Assembly (NCBI GenBank): GCA_030549335.1
Contig: CM060194.1
Coordinates: forward strand, 60,044,547 to 60,108,546
Source: Pontederia crassipes
Lineage: Eukaryota; Streptophyta; Magnoliopsida; Commelinales; Pontederiaceae
Direction of reading: 5' to 3'
DNA length: 64,000 nucleotides
Shown: in pieces, positions 46,710 through 60,090 of the stretch
Layout: each line of letters opens with the position of its first letter
Numbering within the stretch: position 1 is the first letter of the stretch
Program-made: the position numbers and the translations under genes
The notes under the pieces: model-generated
Databases searched by the model: none
What the model was told of the DNA's origin: nothing
Seen by the model: only the letters and a program-made list of their open reading frames with translations

Positions 46710-47580
46710 GATTGTCCCCATACTTTTTCAGACAATCTCTTATGTAGTGGCCAGCCTTGTCACATTGCAAATATGTTCTGGCCTTGATGCGACATTCACC
46801 GGGATGAGCCCTTCCACAATGAGGGCATGTGGCTCTATCTTGTTCTACCTTTTTTGGTGAATGATATGGTGCTTTTCTTGGGCTCTTCCCTTTCGTTTGC
46901 TCTTCATGTTTCTTGATTGCCTTGCCCTTGGAGATTATCTTCTCGTTATAGTCTCTTTCATGCTCGTTGACAAGTCCCATCGCATCTTTCAAAGTGGCGC
47001 AACATCCACTTATGACCCATGACCGTAGCTCGGGAGTCAAGACATGAATGAACCTCTTAGTCATTCCAAGTTCATTCTCATTAAGCTCTCCATACTTCTA
47101 TAACTTGAGATAAGTAATCATGTATTGGTCAACGGTGATGTTGTCTTGGGTGAGATTGAGAAATTCATCTCTCTTATTCTCTTTGACATAGTCCGCGTAG
47201 AAGCGAGTTTTAAATACTTCTATAAAGTTTTCAGCAACATCTTCTTCATGCTTAAAGGTGGTCTTTAAAAGGGACTTCCACCACACTTCTGCTTGACCAC
47301 AAAGGCGATGAATAACATACAAAACCATGCGGTCCTCAAGGCACTCCATGACCTTTAGGATATCCCCTATATCCTCAAGCCATGCTTAAGCCATTTTCGA
47401 CTCTCTCTCCCCATCAACCTTGGGAGGTCAAGCCTTAAGAACTTTTCGATGAAGTAATATGAGCCATTGTTCCTTTGGACATTCCGTGCTGCTCGGATGA
47501 ATCCATGTAGGAAGACATTTCTTGCACCATCCTCATTTGCAATTTCACATGTTGGTGGTAACTACATCCACATTCAAATG
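46710..47580 (-). pseudogene. Gypsy-2 gag and zinc knuckle (copy B)
   Basis: Minus strand: HRLCGQAEVWWKSLLKTTF, YADYVKENKRDEFLNL, then after a TAA at about 47,098, RSWVISGCCATLKDAMGLV, and two knuckles (CPHCGRAHPGEC; YLQCDKAGHYIRDC, the same Cys-to-Tyr change as copy A). Gag and knuckle are contiguous here, without the solo LTR of copy A. Protease and RT are deleted. Confidence 0.85.
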
Positions 47581-47742
47581 AATATAGAAACATCATTAGC
47601 AAGAGCTAAACATAAGAGAACATGTACCTTTAGGCTCGGTGGCACTTCATGAAGATTGCATATGAACTTTACACTTAGACATTTTAGACAACTTATGGCT
47701 TACTCGTCTTAAGACTTCAGACATATGAGCCAAAACTAAAAC

Positions 47743-47945
47743 TTTGATACCAACTGTAACACCCCCAAAATCTAGCCCAAATTTAGAAATCGAACGCTAG
47801 GCGGCATTATTTTTTGCCAAATTCTTCTTGAACTAATTACATATAACATCATAGTAGAAACACAATAATATATATAAAATGACAATGACATAAAGGAATG
47901 GAAGAATTCATAAGAAAATAAATCCCAAGAGAAGAAAACATGGAG
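47743..47945 (-). mobile_element. Gypsy-2 primer site and LTR stub (copy B)
   Basis: TTTGATACCA (47,743-47,752) then, two bases on, TGTAACACCCCC from 47,755. Here the LTR terminal TG is intact, unlike copy A. It runs out at about 47,945 as in copy A. Confidence 0.72.
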
Positions 47946-49070
47946 ATATATTTTCAAGTGTTGTGTAAGCTTTTCAAGTGACATATTTTTGCACACAACT
48001 TGATCATAACGAGTATATCTTTACATCCTCAATGATGATGAAGAAAATGACCTCAAATCAACAAATTGAGGAAAGCAACTCTGCTATTCAGCAAGATGGA
48101 ATTCACATTGAGGCATGATCATCAAGATAAAACACACAAAAGAAGCCTCAACAAGTAAAGAATGAAGACATTTTTCGAGATCCATTTGCTGAACTCACAA
48201 AAGTATTAGATTCTTTGCTGAAGAAGCTCTCCACTAAAAATTATCAAATTGAAAATATGGAGAGAGAAATTCAAAACATTAAGCAACACAATAAGAAGTC
48301 AGATGAGAATGTGGCACAAATTCTCGAATTCAAATAATCTACTTATGATTTCGTAGAAATGATCGGTCAATTCACTACAACAATTGAAATAAGGTTGACA
48401 ATGCAAGATCAACACATCCAAAATTTGGAGGCTCAGTTGATCAAAATTCAGAAACAAATTGAGGTCAGCGATTGACTTCGATTATTCGACACCAAGCTCA
48501 AGTTTGAGACATTGGAAGCAAAGCAACATGCATTAGTGAATGAAATCGCAAAATTGGATTCTCTAACCTCTGAATCTTCAAGCCACATCAATCAAAACGT
48601 GAAATTCATCGTATGATCGTGCCATTATCAAAATTCATATCAAAGATGGCATATAGAAACAAATTTCTCAACAAGAACAACTACTCAATGACATGTCAAG
48701 AAGACAAGCAAATACATAATGAAAGATGGGAAGGTTCAAATAAACATGATGTATGAGTTCCTGTCACTCATACATTGTTGTCTCCAATTCTTCCTCCATT
48801 GAAGAAGAAGAGCAAATCACCAATTGTTGCCTGCACATCAACACACATCTCCTTAAATCCATTAGTGCAATCATCAAAATCTTTGGAAGGAAAAATTTCT
48901 CCATCTACATCAGTACAATCTTCCCCAATTACATCGTTACAATGGCGGCCTAAAAACCATTCAACAATCCATGTTCAACAGCCACACACCTCTCAACTCC
49001 AACCTCAAAGAGTTGTTATACAGGAAGAGCTACCACTTCTTGATGATGATATTAGATTGAAAGCTTAGGC
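47946..49070 (+). pseudogene. Decayed coiled-coil ORF (copy B)
   Basis: Counterpart of 25,291-26,430, with readings from about 48,032. It has one stop fewer in the heptad region (MERE where copy A has MER-stop), but others are shared. The Ser/Pro-rich part is at 48,775-49,068. Family unknown. Confidence 0.45.
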
Positions 49071-49881
49071 ATCATCCAACATTGCATGTGCTGAGCCTCA
49101 ACATGACGAGTATTGCGATCACATTCAATCTGATTAGATTGTTTCTTAATTGCATATTTGTCTATGTTATTTTATTTGATCATTACATATTAGTCTCAAC
49201 ATATATGCCATATCAAAGTCAACCTAGCGACTTTAAACTTAGAACTACTCATTCTCAATCCTTAAACTTACAATATGGATATTTCTCATAATTTAGTGTA
49301 GATTAAATTAGTTCATGTTAGATTAGTTTGTTTGATTTTCTTAGTTGTTTAGCCTCTTTAGTTTATTTTTATTTTAACAGGTCTCTGCAGGTCATAAGCC
49401 AAATATTATATTCATTTTGAAATATCTTGGGTTGTTATATACTTTTCCTGGGTGTTACACATATCTCATGGGTCATCATATGTTTTTCACGTGTCTCACA
49501 TCGCCCAGTCTTTTGAACTCTTGGCTTTCATGGCGCCTTAGCTTTGTTTCACTAAGCTCACAATAGTTTTGTTAAGTTTCATGGACCTTTTCATGGGTTG
49601 TTATACAATAATCATGGGTCTTACAGTAGAGGTATTAAGTGATTTTACTAATCCTTATGCCCTGCGTTATTGCTTAACTCACGACCCTACACAAATTTCT
49701 CGAGAAATTATACTGATTTCATGAGCCGTAAGGGTCTCACAGTGGGTTATTGACGAAATTATTCAGCTTCACTAGTCGTAAGTGGAGATTAACGACTATC
49801 ACAATGTTTAACAATCCATATATCCCAGCTTCACGGGGCGTAAGACATGTTTCACGACCCGTTAAATCATAATGGATATTT
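49071..49881. other. Spacer with repeated ACGGGTC-type words (copy B)
   Basis: Counterpart of 26,431-27,239. No gene seen. Confidence 0.5.
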
Positions 49882-51727
49882 TGTGCATGCAAACTACAAC
49901 ATATTTTAATTTATTATTTTAATTAATTTTTCTATAATTTGGTCATTACATGCATCATTTTAAGTCTATTTTAGTCATAATTCCGGATTTATTGATTTTA
50001 TGTATGAATTCTCGAAGTGTTATAATTATTGGAAGATTAACTTCATTATTTTAATTAATTGACGGGAAAAACAAAAATTGTTGTCTCAAATGAATATAAC
50101 ACTTCAAGCTTCCATTGCAAGGCGCTAAACTCATCCGCTCATTAGATTGGAATGAAGCCGGGATTATAATTGTAGTGAAATTTAAGGGAACAAATTCATC
50201 AAGGAGTGAAATCTAAGGAGTGAGATTTAAGGGGTTAAATTGTTCAATGAGTAAAATCTAAGGAGTGAAATTTAAGAGGACAAACTCATATAATTTTCAT
50301 CATATTGGGGGCAAATCACATTCCCTTAGACCAAATACCACGCCAAAGATTTGATTCCATGGGAGCTAAAGGTTTATCTTGGGAGTAAAGGCTTATATTG
50401 GGAGTGAAATGCAATTGGTTTATCACCATTGCACTCTTATCTCGGGAGATTTGTTGGTCAAAGAGTTTCATTGGGCACAAACTCATATTTAGGCTATCTT
50501 TTACCATGATTCCTATCAAGAGGAGTTTTACGGGCACTAAAGCACAATTGACTTTTATATTTCGGTAGATACTTTATCAGTTTTATCCGCCGAGAAATCT
50601 ATCCATAAAGTGCCAAGTTTTATCCTGGTGGAGTTTTATCTATGTGACAGTCATAAACAACTCAAGTCATAAAGTTTATCTCCATGAAATTTAACTCGTC
50701 CGTACGATATTATCCATCATGATCAAATGAATACCGTCTACACCTATAAATAGAGGAAGCTATCGTCCCAAAGGGTGCTTTGAAGTTTGGTTTTCTTCTA
50801 CGGTGTGTCGAGAGTCTGCAGGCTTGGACCGAAAAAGGAAAAGTTTGGTTTTCTCTCCAACGACATTCGAGGATCCTGATTTATTCTTGGTGTAATTCTT
50901 CCAATTATTATTGCTATTTAGTTATTATCTCTCTGTAATTCTATGATGAACTTCATGTTTTTAATTATTTTATTTTAGTAGATTATTATTGAAGGAAAAT
51001 ATTGTGAACCCTTATTTTATTATTGAATTTCTTTTGATTATTTTTAATTATGTTTAATGCTTTTGATTTAATTATTTGAATTTCTGAGTTAAGTAATTAC
51101 TAGTTTGTGGACTACTTGATTTCAGATTTTATTTAGTTAAATTACATGATTTATTGTGAAATTAAAAATTGACATAGGTCTAATAAGTCGTGTGTGGAGA
51201 ATTAAATATGTGTACTCTGTTAATGTATACCAGTTTGTGGAGTGATTAATAGTTTGGGATATTCATATTAATGCATATTAAATGTAATCTCATCTGCAAG
51301 AATACCGGTTTATGGGACTTTAGTTTTGATTAAATTTAAGATAGTTTGATTTGCTTGATTAAATAATAAAATTATCACTTTGTGGACTCTATGATTTTAA
51401 ATAACTTAGAAAAATTTCTAATCCATCTCAAGAACTTTAATTTATCTTTTCTGGTTCACATATTTATCCTTAATTTATTATCATCCTAAGACCTAACTTC
51501 AACACTATTATCTTATCTTATTTTTAATATATGTTTTATAATTAGAAAACTTATGTTCAAAACCTATGTTTTTCCTCTCTGATTAATTTATAAATTTAGA
51601 CATTAAATTAATAATATTTCTCGTGGGTTTGAGACTCTTTATACCTATTTACTACATTACTTGAGCGACTAGTACACTTGTTAGCAGATTAATTTTGCTA
51701 CATCTTTTTACACATTAGGCGTCTACA
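49882..51727 (+). mobile_element. LTR-like unit 1 (copy B)
   Basis: Counterpart of 27,240-29,200. About 100 bp is lost at 50,281 between two CAAACTC words, and a short stretch is lost near 50,843. The TATA box is at about 50,744. Confidence 0.55.
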
Positions 51728-52361
51728 TAGTACGAAGCATTATTATTGTGTTACGAGTCTCACAACAGTGTACACTTTGAACTTTTGATTTTTATGGGCC
51801 GTAACCTTGACATCACGACCCGTAAAATGCCACACAATGCCTTGCATGATTATCTCACAATGTGTAATTTTCATGTAATAGATATCACAGTGCTTAACAA
51901 CCTATATCCCAACTTCATGGGCCGTTACACCATGGTAACGGGTCGTAAGTTGTCCTGCGACGATGACAAGCTTCACGACTCACGGCTCTTTGGCTTTTTA
52001 CGGGGCATAAGATTTGTCAAGAGTCGTTAACGATGAATGACAACCTGTTACTCCCTAACATTTCGACCCTCACACCCAGCCATCCAACATCACGTCCATA
52101 ACTCGCATGAAAGTCACTTATTTTCCTACTAATTCTTTTGCCCTGCATTATTGCTTAACTCACGACCCTACACAAACTTCATGAGACATTATACAGATTT
52201 CATGAGCTGTAAGGGTCTCACAGTGGGTTATTGATGGAATTATTTAGCTTCACGAATCGTAACTAGAGATTAATGACTATCACAATGTTTAACAATCCAT
52301 ATATCTCAGCTTCAAGAGGCATAAGACCGGTTTCACGACCCATTAAATAATAATAGATATT
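51728..52361. other. Short spacer between LTR-like units (copy B)
   Basis: Counterpart of 29,201-29,834. The 94-codon frame at 51,746-52,030 is open here too, with one residue changed. Confidence 0.5.
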
Positions 52362-55311
52362 TGATGCACGCAAACTACAACATATTTTAGTTTATTATTT
52401 TATTAACTTTTCTGTAATTTGATCATTGCATGCATCATTTTAAGTCTATTTTAGTCATAATTCCGGATTTATTGATTTTATGTATGAATTCTCGAAGTGT
52501 TATAATTATCGGAAGATTAACTTCATTATTTTAATTAATTGATGGGAAAAAGGAAAATTGTCAACTCAAATGAATATACCACTTCAAGCTTCCATTCAGT
52601 GTTGTCGCGATCGGACCGGCCGGTCCAACCGGTCGGACTGTCGATCGGGCAACAACACGGTCCACTACCAAGCCTTATATCGGAGATGTTATTGGACCGG
52701 ATTAAACCGGTCAAAAATGGGATCAAATCGCTTTTCAAACAAATCGGCCGATTAAAAAAAACTAAAAACAAAAATCAAAAGCCCTAAACTCCAAATCCAA
52801 ACAGTGTTGATGGCCGCTTAAGCAAAGACAAATAGAAAAATCCCCAAATTTGATGACGTGCAACTCCAGCAGCAGCAAAGGCGACTTGCGACATGAATGA
52901 TCTCCACCGGCACGAGCATGAGAGTCTGCGAGGCGGGCGGGATCGATAGCGCCTGTGCTCGCGGTGCTGAATGCACTCGCAAGGCCGCTTGTGCATCGCG
53001 GCCGCCTGCACTGGTTCCACCGCCTGTGCTCGCAGCGTCGCCTGCGCGTGGCCGCCTGTGCTCGCGTGGCCGTCTGCGCTTCACGACACTGCCTGTGCTG
53101 CTGCCACCTGCGCTTGCAGCATCCTCCGAGCTTTGCGCTTGCAGCATCCTCCGAGCTTTGCGCTTGCGCTCGCGGCGGTTGTAACCTTGTCATCGACAGT
53201 TGGCCGAGGATGTGTTGGTGAGTGGTGAGGGCTGTGAGGCATCGACATGTGGGTTTGTGGTGAGCCCCATTACTTTTTTTGTTAATTAATAGTTATATTA
53301 ATGTTACTAATTAAATTAGTTATGTCTTGAAATGTGATTAGTGATCTTTTTGTTAATGTATTTCAATAATTATTGATGTAATAGGAATGTTTTTTTAAAA
53401 AATTGATTATGTTATGGAGGATTAAATTATGATGACGTCGAGTGGAAGTAGTACTAGTGAATCTCGTATTAAACTATAATATTTTATTACTAACCGGTCC
53501 GATCGATAGGCCCGATCGGTTTGACCGGTTCGACATAAAATGGAGACTTTTTCGATTCGTTGTCTAGTCCGGTCATGACAACACTGCTTCCATTGCAAGG
53601 CGCTAAACTCATGTGCTCATTAGATTGGAATGAAGCCGAGATTATAATTGGAGTGAAATTTAAGGGAACAAATTCATCAAGGAGTGAAATCTAAGGAGTG
53701 AGATTTAAGGGGCCAAATTGCGCAATGAGTAAAATCTAAGGAGTGAAATTTAAGAGGCCAAACTCCTAAGGGGCCAAATACATCAAGAAAATTCATATTG
53801 GGCACAAAACACTTGTTGAGCCGTAATTACTTTGATTATTGGGAGGCAAACTCATATGATTTTCATCATATTGGGGGCAAAACACATTCCTTGGAGCAAA
53901 TACCATGCCAAAGATTTAATTCCATGGGAGCTAAAGGTTTATCTTGGGAGTAAAGGCTTATCTTGGGAGTGAAATGCAATTGGTTTATCACGATTACACT
54001 CTTATCTCGGGAGATTTGTTGGCCAAAAAGTTTCATTGGGCACAAAACTCGTATTTAGGCTATCTTTTACCGTGATTCCTATCAAGAGGAGTTTTACGAG
54101 CACTAAAGCACAATTGACTTTTATCTTTCAAAAGATACTTTATCAGTTTTATCGGCCGAGAATTCTATTCATAAAGCACCAAGTTTTTATCCTGGTGGAG
54201 TTTTATCTATGTGACAGTCATAAACAACTCTAGTAATAAAGTTTATCTCCATTAAATTTAACTCGTCCGTATGATATTATCCACCATGATCAAATGAATA
54301 CCGTCCACACCTATAAATAGAGGAAGCTATCGTTCGAAAGGGTGCTTTGAAGTTTGGTTTTCTTCTACGGTGTGTCGAGAGTCTGCAGGCACGGATCGAG
54401 AAAGAGAGAGAGTTGGATGGCTGATCTAGACGCTCCAACGACATTCAAGGATCCTGATTTATTCTTAATGTATTTCTTCCAATTATTATTGTTATTTTGT
54501 TATTATCTCTATACAATTCTACGATGAACTTCATGTTTTTAATTATTTTATTTTAGTAGATTATTATTGAAGGAAAATATTGTGAACCCTTATTTTATTA
54601 TTGAATTTCTTTTGATCAATTTTTAAATATGTTTAATGCTTTTGATTTAATTATTTGAATTTTTAGGTTAAGTAATTACTAGTTTGTGGACTACTTGATT
54701 TTAGATTTTATTTAGTTAAATTAAATGATTTATTGTGAAATTAAAAATTAACATAGGTCCAATAACTAGTGTGAGGAGAATTAGATATGTGTAATCTATT
54801 AACGTATACCTGTTTGTGGAGTGATTAATAGTGTGGGATATTCATATTAATGCATCTTAAATTTAATCTCATCCACACGAATACTAATTTGTGGGACTTT
54901 AGTTTTGATTAAATTTAAGATAGTTTGATTTGCTTGATTAAATAATAAAATTATCAGTTTGTGGACTCTATAATTTTAATCTTGTAAATTAATAACTTGG
55001 AAAAATTCCTAATCCATCTCAAGAACTTTAATTTATCTTTTCTGGTTCACATATTTATCCTTAATTTATTATCATCCTAAGACCTAACTTCAACACTATT
55101 ATCTTATCTTATTTTTAATATATGTTTTATAATTAGAAAACTTATGTTCAAAACCTATGTTTTTCCTCTCTGATTAAGTTATAAATTCAGACATTGAATG
55201 AATAATATTTCTCGTGGGTTTGAGACTCTTTACACCTATTTACTATATTACTTGAGCGACCAGTGCACTTACTAGCAGTTGCTACATCTTTTTACACATT
55301 AGGCGTCTACA
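52362..55311 (+). mobile_element. LTR-like unit 2 with hAT insertion (copy B)
   Basis: Counterpart of 29,835-32,803. The hAT-type element is at the same position. The TATA box is at about 54,311. Confidence 0.55.
52597..53586. mobile_element. Non-autonomous hAT-type element (copy B), 990 bp
   Basis: CAGTGTTGTCGCGATCGG at the left and CAGTGTTGTCATGACCGG on the other strand at the right, with CTTCCATT at 52,589-52,596 and 53,587-53,594. It is at the identical site to 30,070-31,077, so it was duplicated with its surroundings and did not insert independently. Confidence 0.85.
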
Positions 55312-55698
55312 TAGCACAAAACATTATTATTGTGTTACGAGTCTCACAACAGCGTACACTTTGAACTTTTGATTTTTATGGGCCGTAACCTTGACATCAC
55401 GACCCGTAAAATGCCACACAATGCCTTGCATGCTTATAGTGTAATTTTCATGTATAGATATCACAGTGCTTAACAACCTATATCCCAACTTCATGGGCCG
55501 TTACACCATGGTAACGTGTCGTAAATTGTCCTGCGACGATGACAAGCTTCACGACTCACGGCTCTTTCGCTTTTCACGGGGCATAAGATTTATCAAGAGT
55601 CGTTAACGATGAATGACAACCTGTTAATCCCTAACATTTCGACCCTCACACCCAACCGTCCAACATCACGTCCATAACTCGCATGAAAGTCACTTATT
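55312..55698. other. Spacer after LTR-like unit 2 (copy B)
   Basis: Matches 29,201-29,590. At 55,699 the sequence departs from every other repeat in the window. Confidence 0.5.
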
Positions 55699-57820
55699 TT
55701 CTATATCTACTTGTTGCAGGTCCTCCACCTTCATTGCCAACCAGTCTTCTTCTGCTTTGGCGAACATCAATCAGTTGTCCCTTGCGTCGATGAACCTTCA
55801 ACTAGTGTGCGTTGGCTTGATTTTCACCGGCGTCCCTCTTTTCGGCGATATGCACTCATGATTATTGTGGACAACTTGCCGCCGACCAATATTGACAACA
55901 TCTCCGCCGATCTCCGCCGACCACTGCACAATATATTGATGACCACATAGTGGAGTTTTCCTTTCAGCATTAACACCATGTTCATTTTCGGCAAAAGCAT
56001 AGACGACGAACTCCGATTGACGATCATCAGGCGCTCACACCACCCCCTTAATCGGCCGTTCTTCGTGTCGACGAACCATGAGCAATCCTCCGAACATCAC
56101 GACAATAGAGAGCAGTTGGCTGCCGCTCGGAGTTTTGCATGATCCCTTTTTTTGTCGGTCATCTCTTACGGCACGGACGACCTTCGGTGGTGCTCCTATG
56201 ACATCATCGCTCCTATGGTGCTCCGACATCAGACGCGACGTCTCGAGTTGCCTTCGATAAATTAGCCACCACTCGCTTCAAACCAGCGGCCACGACACAA
56301 CCCTGCTCACCATCGGCGACCTCGATTCAGTGAAGAAGACAACCTTTTTACTGTTCATGAGTTCCATATCACAACATGTTCAGCCAGAGCCTCATCACAG
56401 ACTACTGCCAAGGGCATCAATAGCTTCTTTCGAGCCATGATCATCTACCAAAGACTGTGAGCGCGCCATCACGACCCGTTAGCATCTACGTTTCTTCGGC
56501 ACAGCAAGGGCCATGAATTGCATATCACAACTCGTTAAATGGCGTAGAAGGATCTTGACTTCTCCATAATGACCTGTGACAAGAATAAAGAAGGGAAGTG
56601 ATGAAACACAACAAACACAGATGCCCAATTCATATCGGCCAAAGACACTACGGAGTCTTTGTAGCTTTTTCTTACAGCTTCAACATCCATCAATTCGAGA
56701 CAAATCAGGTTGTTTTGTTTCCTTTTCTACATTTATATTTTTCATTATCATATATATGCTTTTATGAGGTTTGGAAAGTGTTGTACAATGTTGAGTTTAA
56801 GTTTGTGGGAGTTTGCAATTTCATGCATCATATTTATCTTTCTATATTGCATTGCAAGCATACATTCTCTTCCTGTTTTAGTTGCATATCTGCTTGCATC
56901 TCATTTTAAAAATATTAGAAAAAAATTGTTTTGCGTAACTAAAAATTGCATATTATTTTCTTATGTCTTAGTATTTACTTATTTTTCAAGCACTATTCAA
57001 GGACATCCTATTAATTAACAAAATTTAAAGCATCATTATTTTATCATTTATCACCTTCGTGTTGGGTAATTGGTTTAAAGAAAGTTGCTTAGTGATACTA
57101 TGAATGTTTGACGACATGTCCTATCAATGCTCTTATTTTTATATTATGTATATTACCTTCATAATGATTATATCCCTGTTGAACATTCAAGTATAGTCGA
57201 GCTTACTAATAAATAAGTACCTGTCATCATATACAAAAGAGGGCTAGTGGAGCCTAAAAAAGAATGAGGATGTACAAAAATGTATTATCCGAAACCTTGG
57301 TGAGTTCGGATAATTAGATTTGTAGGAGATTATTACTTGACGAACTAAGGTCAATTGCTTTGGGATTCGTCGATCGAAAGCCCGTTAGATAGGCCACCTT
57401 GCACAATGTGGAGAAGTACATGAGTATCAAATCAATGAAAAAAAAGGTGAAAAGAAAAAGAAGTGAAAAAAAATAATGATGATGAAAAGTTTCTAAGTGA
57501 ATAAATGTAATAGCAATAAAAAATAAAATAAAAGCTCATATTACACTTGTGTATTGAACATTGATATTTTTATTTTCGAGATTTATTTTTTTGTTATTCA
57601 GAGCTAAATTTGGAGGAGTTTAAAAATATTTTTCATTCAGAAATTTCACAAAGCCGAGTTATTATGGAAAGTGGTGAGACACTCAAGCGATGAATGTATA
57701 AAATCTAGTGCTAAGAATAATAATTGAGTGACAGAGTGAAAACAACGATTAGCTATTTTAGTTGGAGGTTTATTTTGAACATTGCTTAAGGACAAGAAAG
57801 TATTTAAGCTTGGAAGAGTT
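55699..57820. other. Unrecognised internal region of an LTR-type element
   Basis: The first 850 bp (to about 56,560) are of higher GC and code-like composition but broken in all frames. From 57,230 the sequence becomes A-rich with AAAAAAGGTGAAAAGAAAAAG, then GAGCTAAATTTGGAGGAG and AGCTTGGAAGAGTTTGATG. In plant gypsy elements such phrases commonly sit just before the 3' LTR, with the purine run as the polypurine tract. No protein domain is recognised. Confidence 0.4.
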
Positions 57821-58244
57821 TGATGCATGCAAAATATAACATATAATTAGCCATGCGATTCATTTTCATATAGCATGCATCAATTTATGGCTTTATTTTC
57901 TTTAATTTTATAAAAATAGAAATCTACCCAAATTCTATGTTTTATTGCAGAAAAAGAAAGAAAATTGAATCACGAAATCACGAAAGAAAAGCACGCTCAA
58001 TCAACTTTTTCAGTTTTTTCATTTTTTATATTTATTATTTGATGTGTTATGGAAGGAGGGGTAATTTAGTCTTTTCATAAATGGAAAAAATCAAAAGTAA
58101 TGAAAAACATAATAGAAGTAGACAAGAGGACTAAAGTGGAAAATTCGTAATAGTTTAGGGACACAAAAAAATAAGTCCGTAGTTTGGGGTTAGATGCGAA
58201 AAATTTTGATAGTTTACGGAAGTTTATGGAGATAACCCTAATAT
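57821..58244. mobile_element. Possible 3' LTR start, truncated
   Basis: TGATGCATGCAAAATATAAC follows the purine-rich run and shares its first ~13 bases with LTR-like unit 1, then diverges. It ends where gypsy LTR sequence begins. Identity uncertain. Confidence 0.35.
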
Positions 58245-58925
58245 ATATAAAACGAAATAACATAAACGGAAGACTTCATAAGAAAAAAAATCCAAGATAA
58301 CATACTAGCCCGGGTCACATAGGTTCTAATACATAAATGAGTTGATATAAAGTCCAGAACTCAAAGGTCCATAGGCCATGCATACTTGACTCGCTAAAGA
58401 GCTCATCATCATAATGTAAAATACCATAAGATAACTTGGGCTATAGCCCAATTGTTGCATGTGCAATCTCATTGTCATGATTCATCGCTGAGCTTATGCC
58501 TGGTCCATACCTGCACGAATCCATGGGGTGCAGGAGATTTCTTCTATTAGAGCATATTGAGCCACATGCATGTTATGATACATGCGTTTTACATGTTATG
58601 GCATATGCATTGTATAATAATGGACACGTGAACATATGCATGCTATGAAATACTTGTGCATACTATGTGACATGTGAACAATCATCATGTCAAGATAAGA
58701 TAAGTATATAACATCTTTATCATTATGCTAAGACATATCATGAACTCATCTTCTTAATTTTAGCATCTTCATTTAGAACAAGAGATGACAAGAGGACATT
58801 CATTTGCATCCTTTTAGGTGCTTACTTCATCTTTATGTCCCAAGTCATTCATCTTTTCAACTTTCATCTTTAATTAAATAACCTCTTATCTTGGTGATTG
58901 GGAAGATCATGTCCCAAACTTCAAC
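58245..58925 (-). mobile_element. Gypsy LTR fragment
   Basis: Diverged match to gypsy-1 LTR 14,920-15,570: shared phrases include GGAAGACTTCAT, CCAAGATAACATA, GTCCCAAGTCATTCATC and GATTGGGAAGA. Both ends are truncated. It may be the far part of the gypsy-2 LTR stub of copy B, separated by the material between 47,945 and 58,245. Confidence 0.65.
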
Positions 58926-59224
58926 AAAAGTGATTGATTACTGTTTCTATGCTTTACTTTGATTGCATTGTCTTTGTGTGAAAAGAACTTCATATTCAAT
59001 CAATTGAAATTGATTTTATTGCTTCCTCATTTGATTTTTGAGTTAAACACAAATTCATCCCTCTTTGATGTATTGTGATCCTATAGTGTAGGATTCATAT
59101 ACAACCTATGACCTTCTATGTATTACCACATAATTTAGTTTCAATTTAAGACGGCATTAAACACGTTATTTTACTTTATGAATAAATCTTAATGTTTATT
59201 CTTAGTCGACAAATAGATAACAAA

Positions 59225-60090
59225 AATCATGAGTGAAAAATGAACAAGTCATATGGTTAAGTTTCTTGACAACTATAATACAGTTATCTCATATGGATTT
59301 AAGAAATTTGTGGTATATATACAATATATATGTTTTACATATGATCATTAAATTTAATGTTCTCCTTAATGTATGACTAAGTTCTTAATATCTACAACAC
59401 AATTTTTTACCTCCAATTCTATATTCTTTGTCAACATAGTAATTACCTCTTAGAGATAATTATTCTCCCAAATCCATATGATAAAATTCTATAGCAGAAT
59501 ATCATGTCACATCATATATTCTATAGCAGAATATCATGTCACATCACACTAATTATAACTCATTGATAAAGAAAAATATGAAGATATTTGTAATGATATA
59601 TTTTTTCTCTCTCTGTCATTTCTTTCTATATACCATATTTTGTTGAAACATAGCACTTTTGTCTTATCGAATTAATTTTGACCGTACAAATCTAATTTTT
59701 TAGGTTATATTTGATATCTCTACCACTAAAACTATGATATATGAAGTGATAAACAATGTACCTTTTAAGAAATCTAATGACCAAATGACAATTAAGATAT
59801 AAATAACAAGTGCATTTTCAAATTTTATAAATTTTTAAGTTCATGGAGATATTCGATGTATATATTGGGACATCAAAAGTCACACACACAAATTATATTT
59901 GCCTATGTGATCTAATATCTATATAAAAATTCTTACATGAATACATGTATCATTAAGGTATACTTCTGGGCACATATTTTAGTCACAAACCTTTTATATT
60001 GGAATAAATACATTTCTTACTAAATGTGGGCAAATTTAAAAAAAATTCGTGTACCCTAGTTAAAAAATAAAATTACAGTTGTCATCCATG
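59225..60090. repeat. CYP78A 3'-flank copy, left arm of inverted repeat
   Basis: Same orientation as 34,300-35,100. Its part from about 59,640 is inverted at 61,908-62,371. No gene. The 300 bp before it (58,926-59,224) show nothing recognisable. Confidence 0.7.

Noticed and set aside
58926..59224. Possible continuation of the gypsy LTR fragment
   Set aside because: No phrase shared with 14,793-17,316 could be found beyond GGGAAGATCATG. Left as unassigned.
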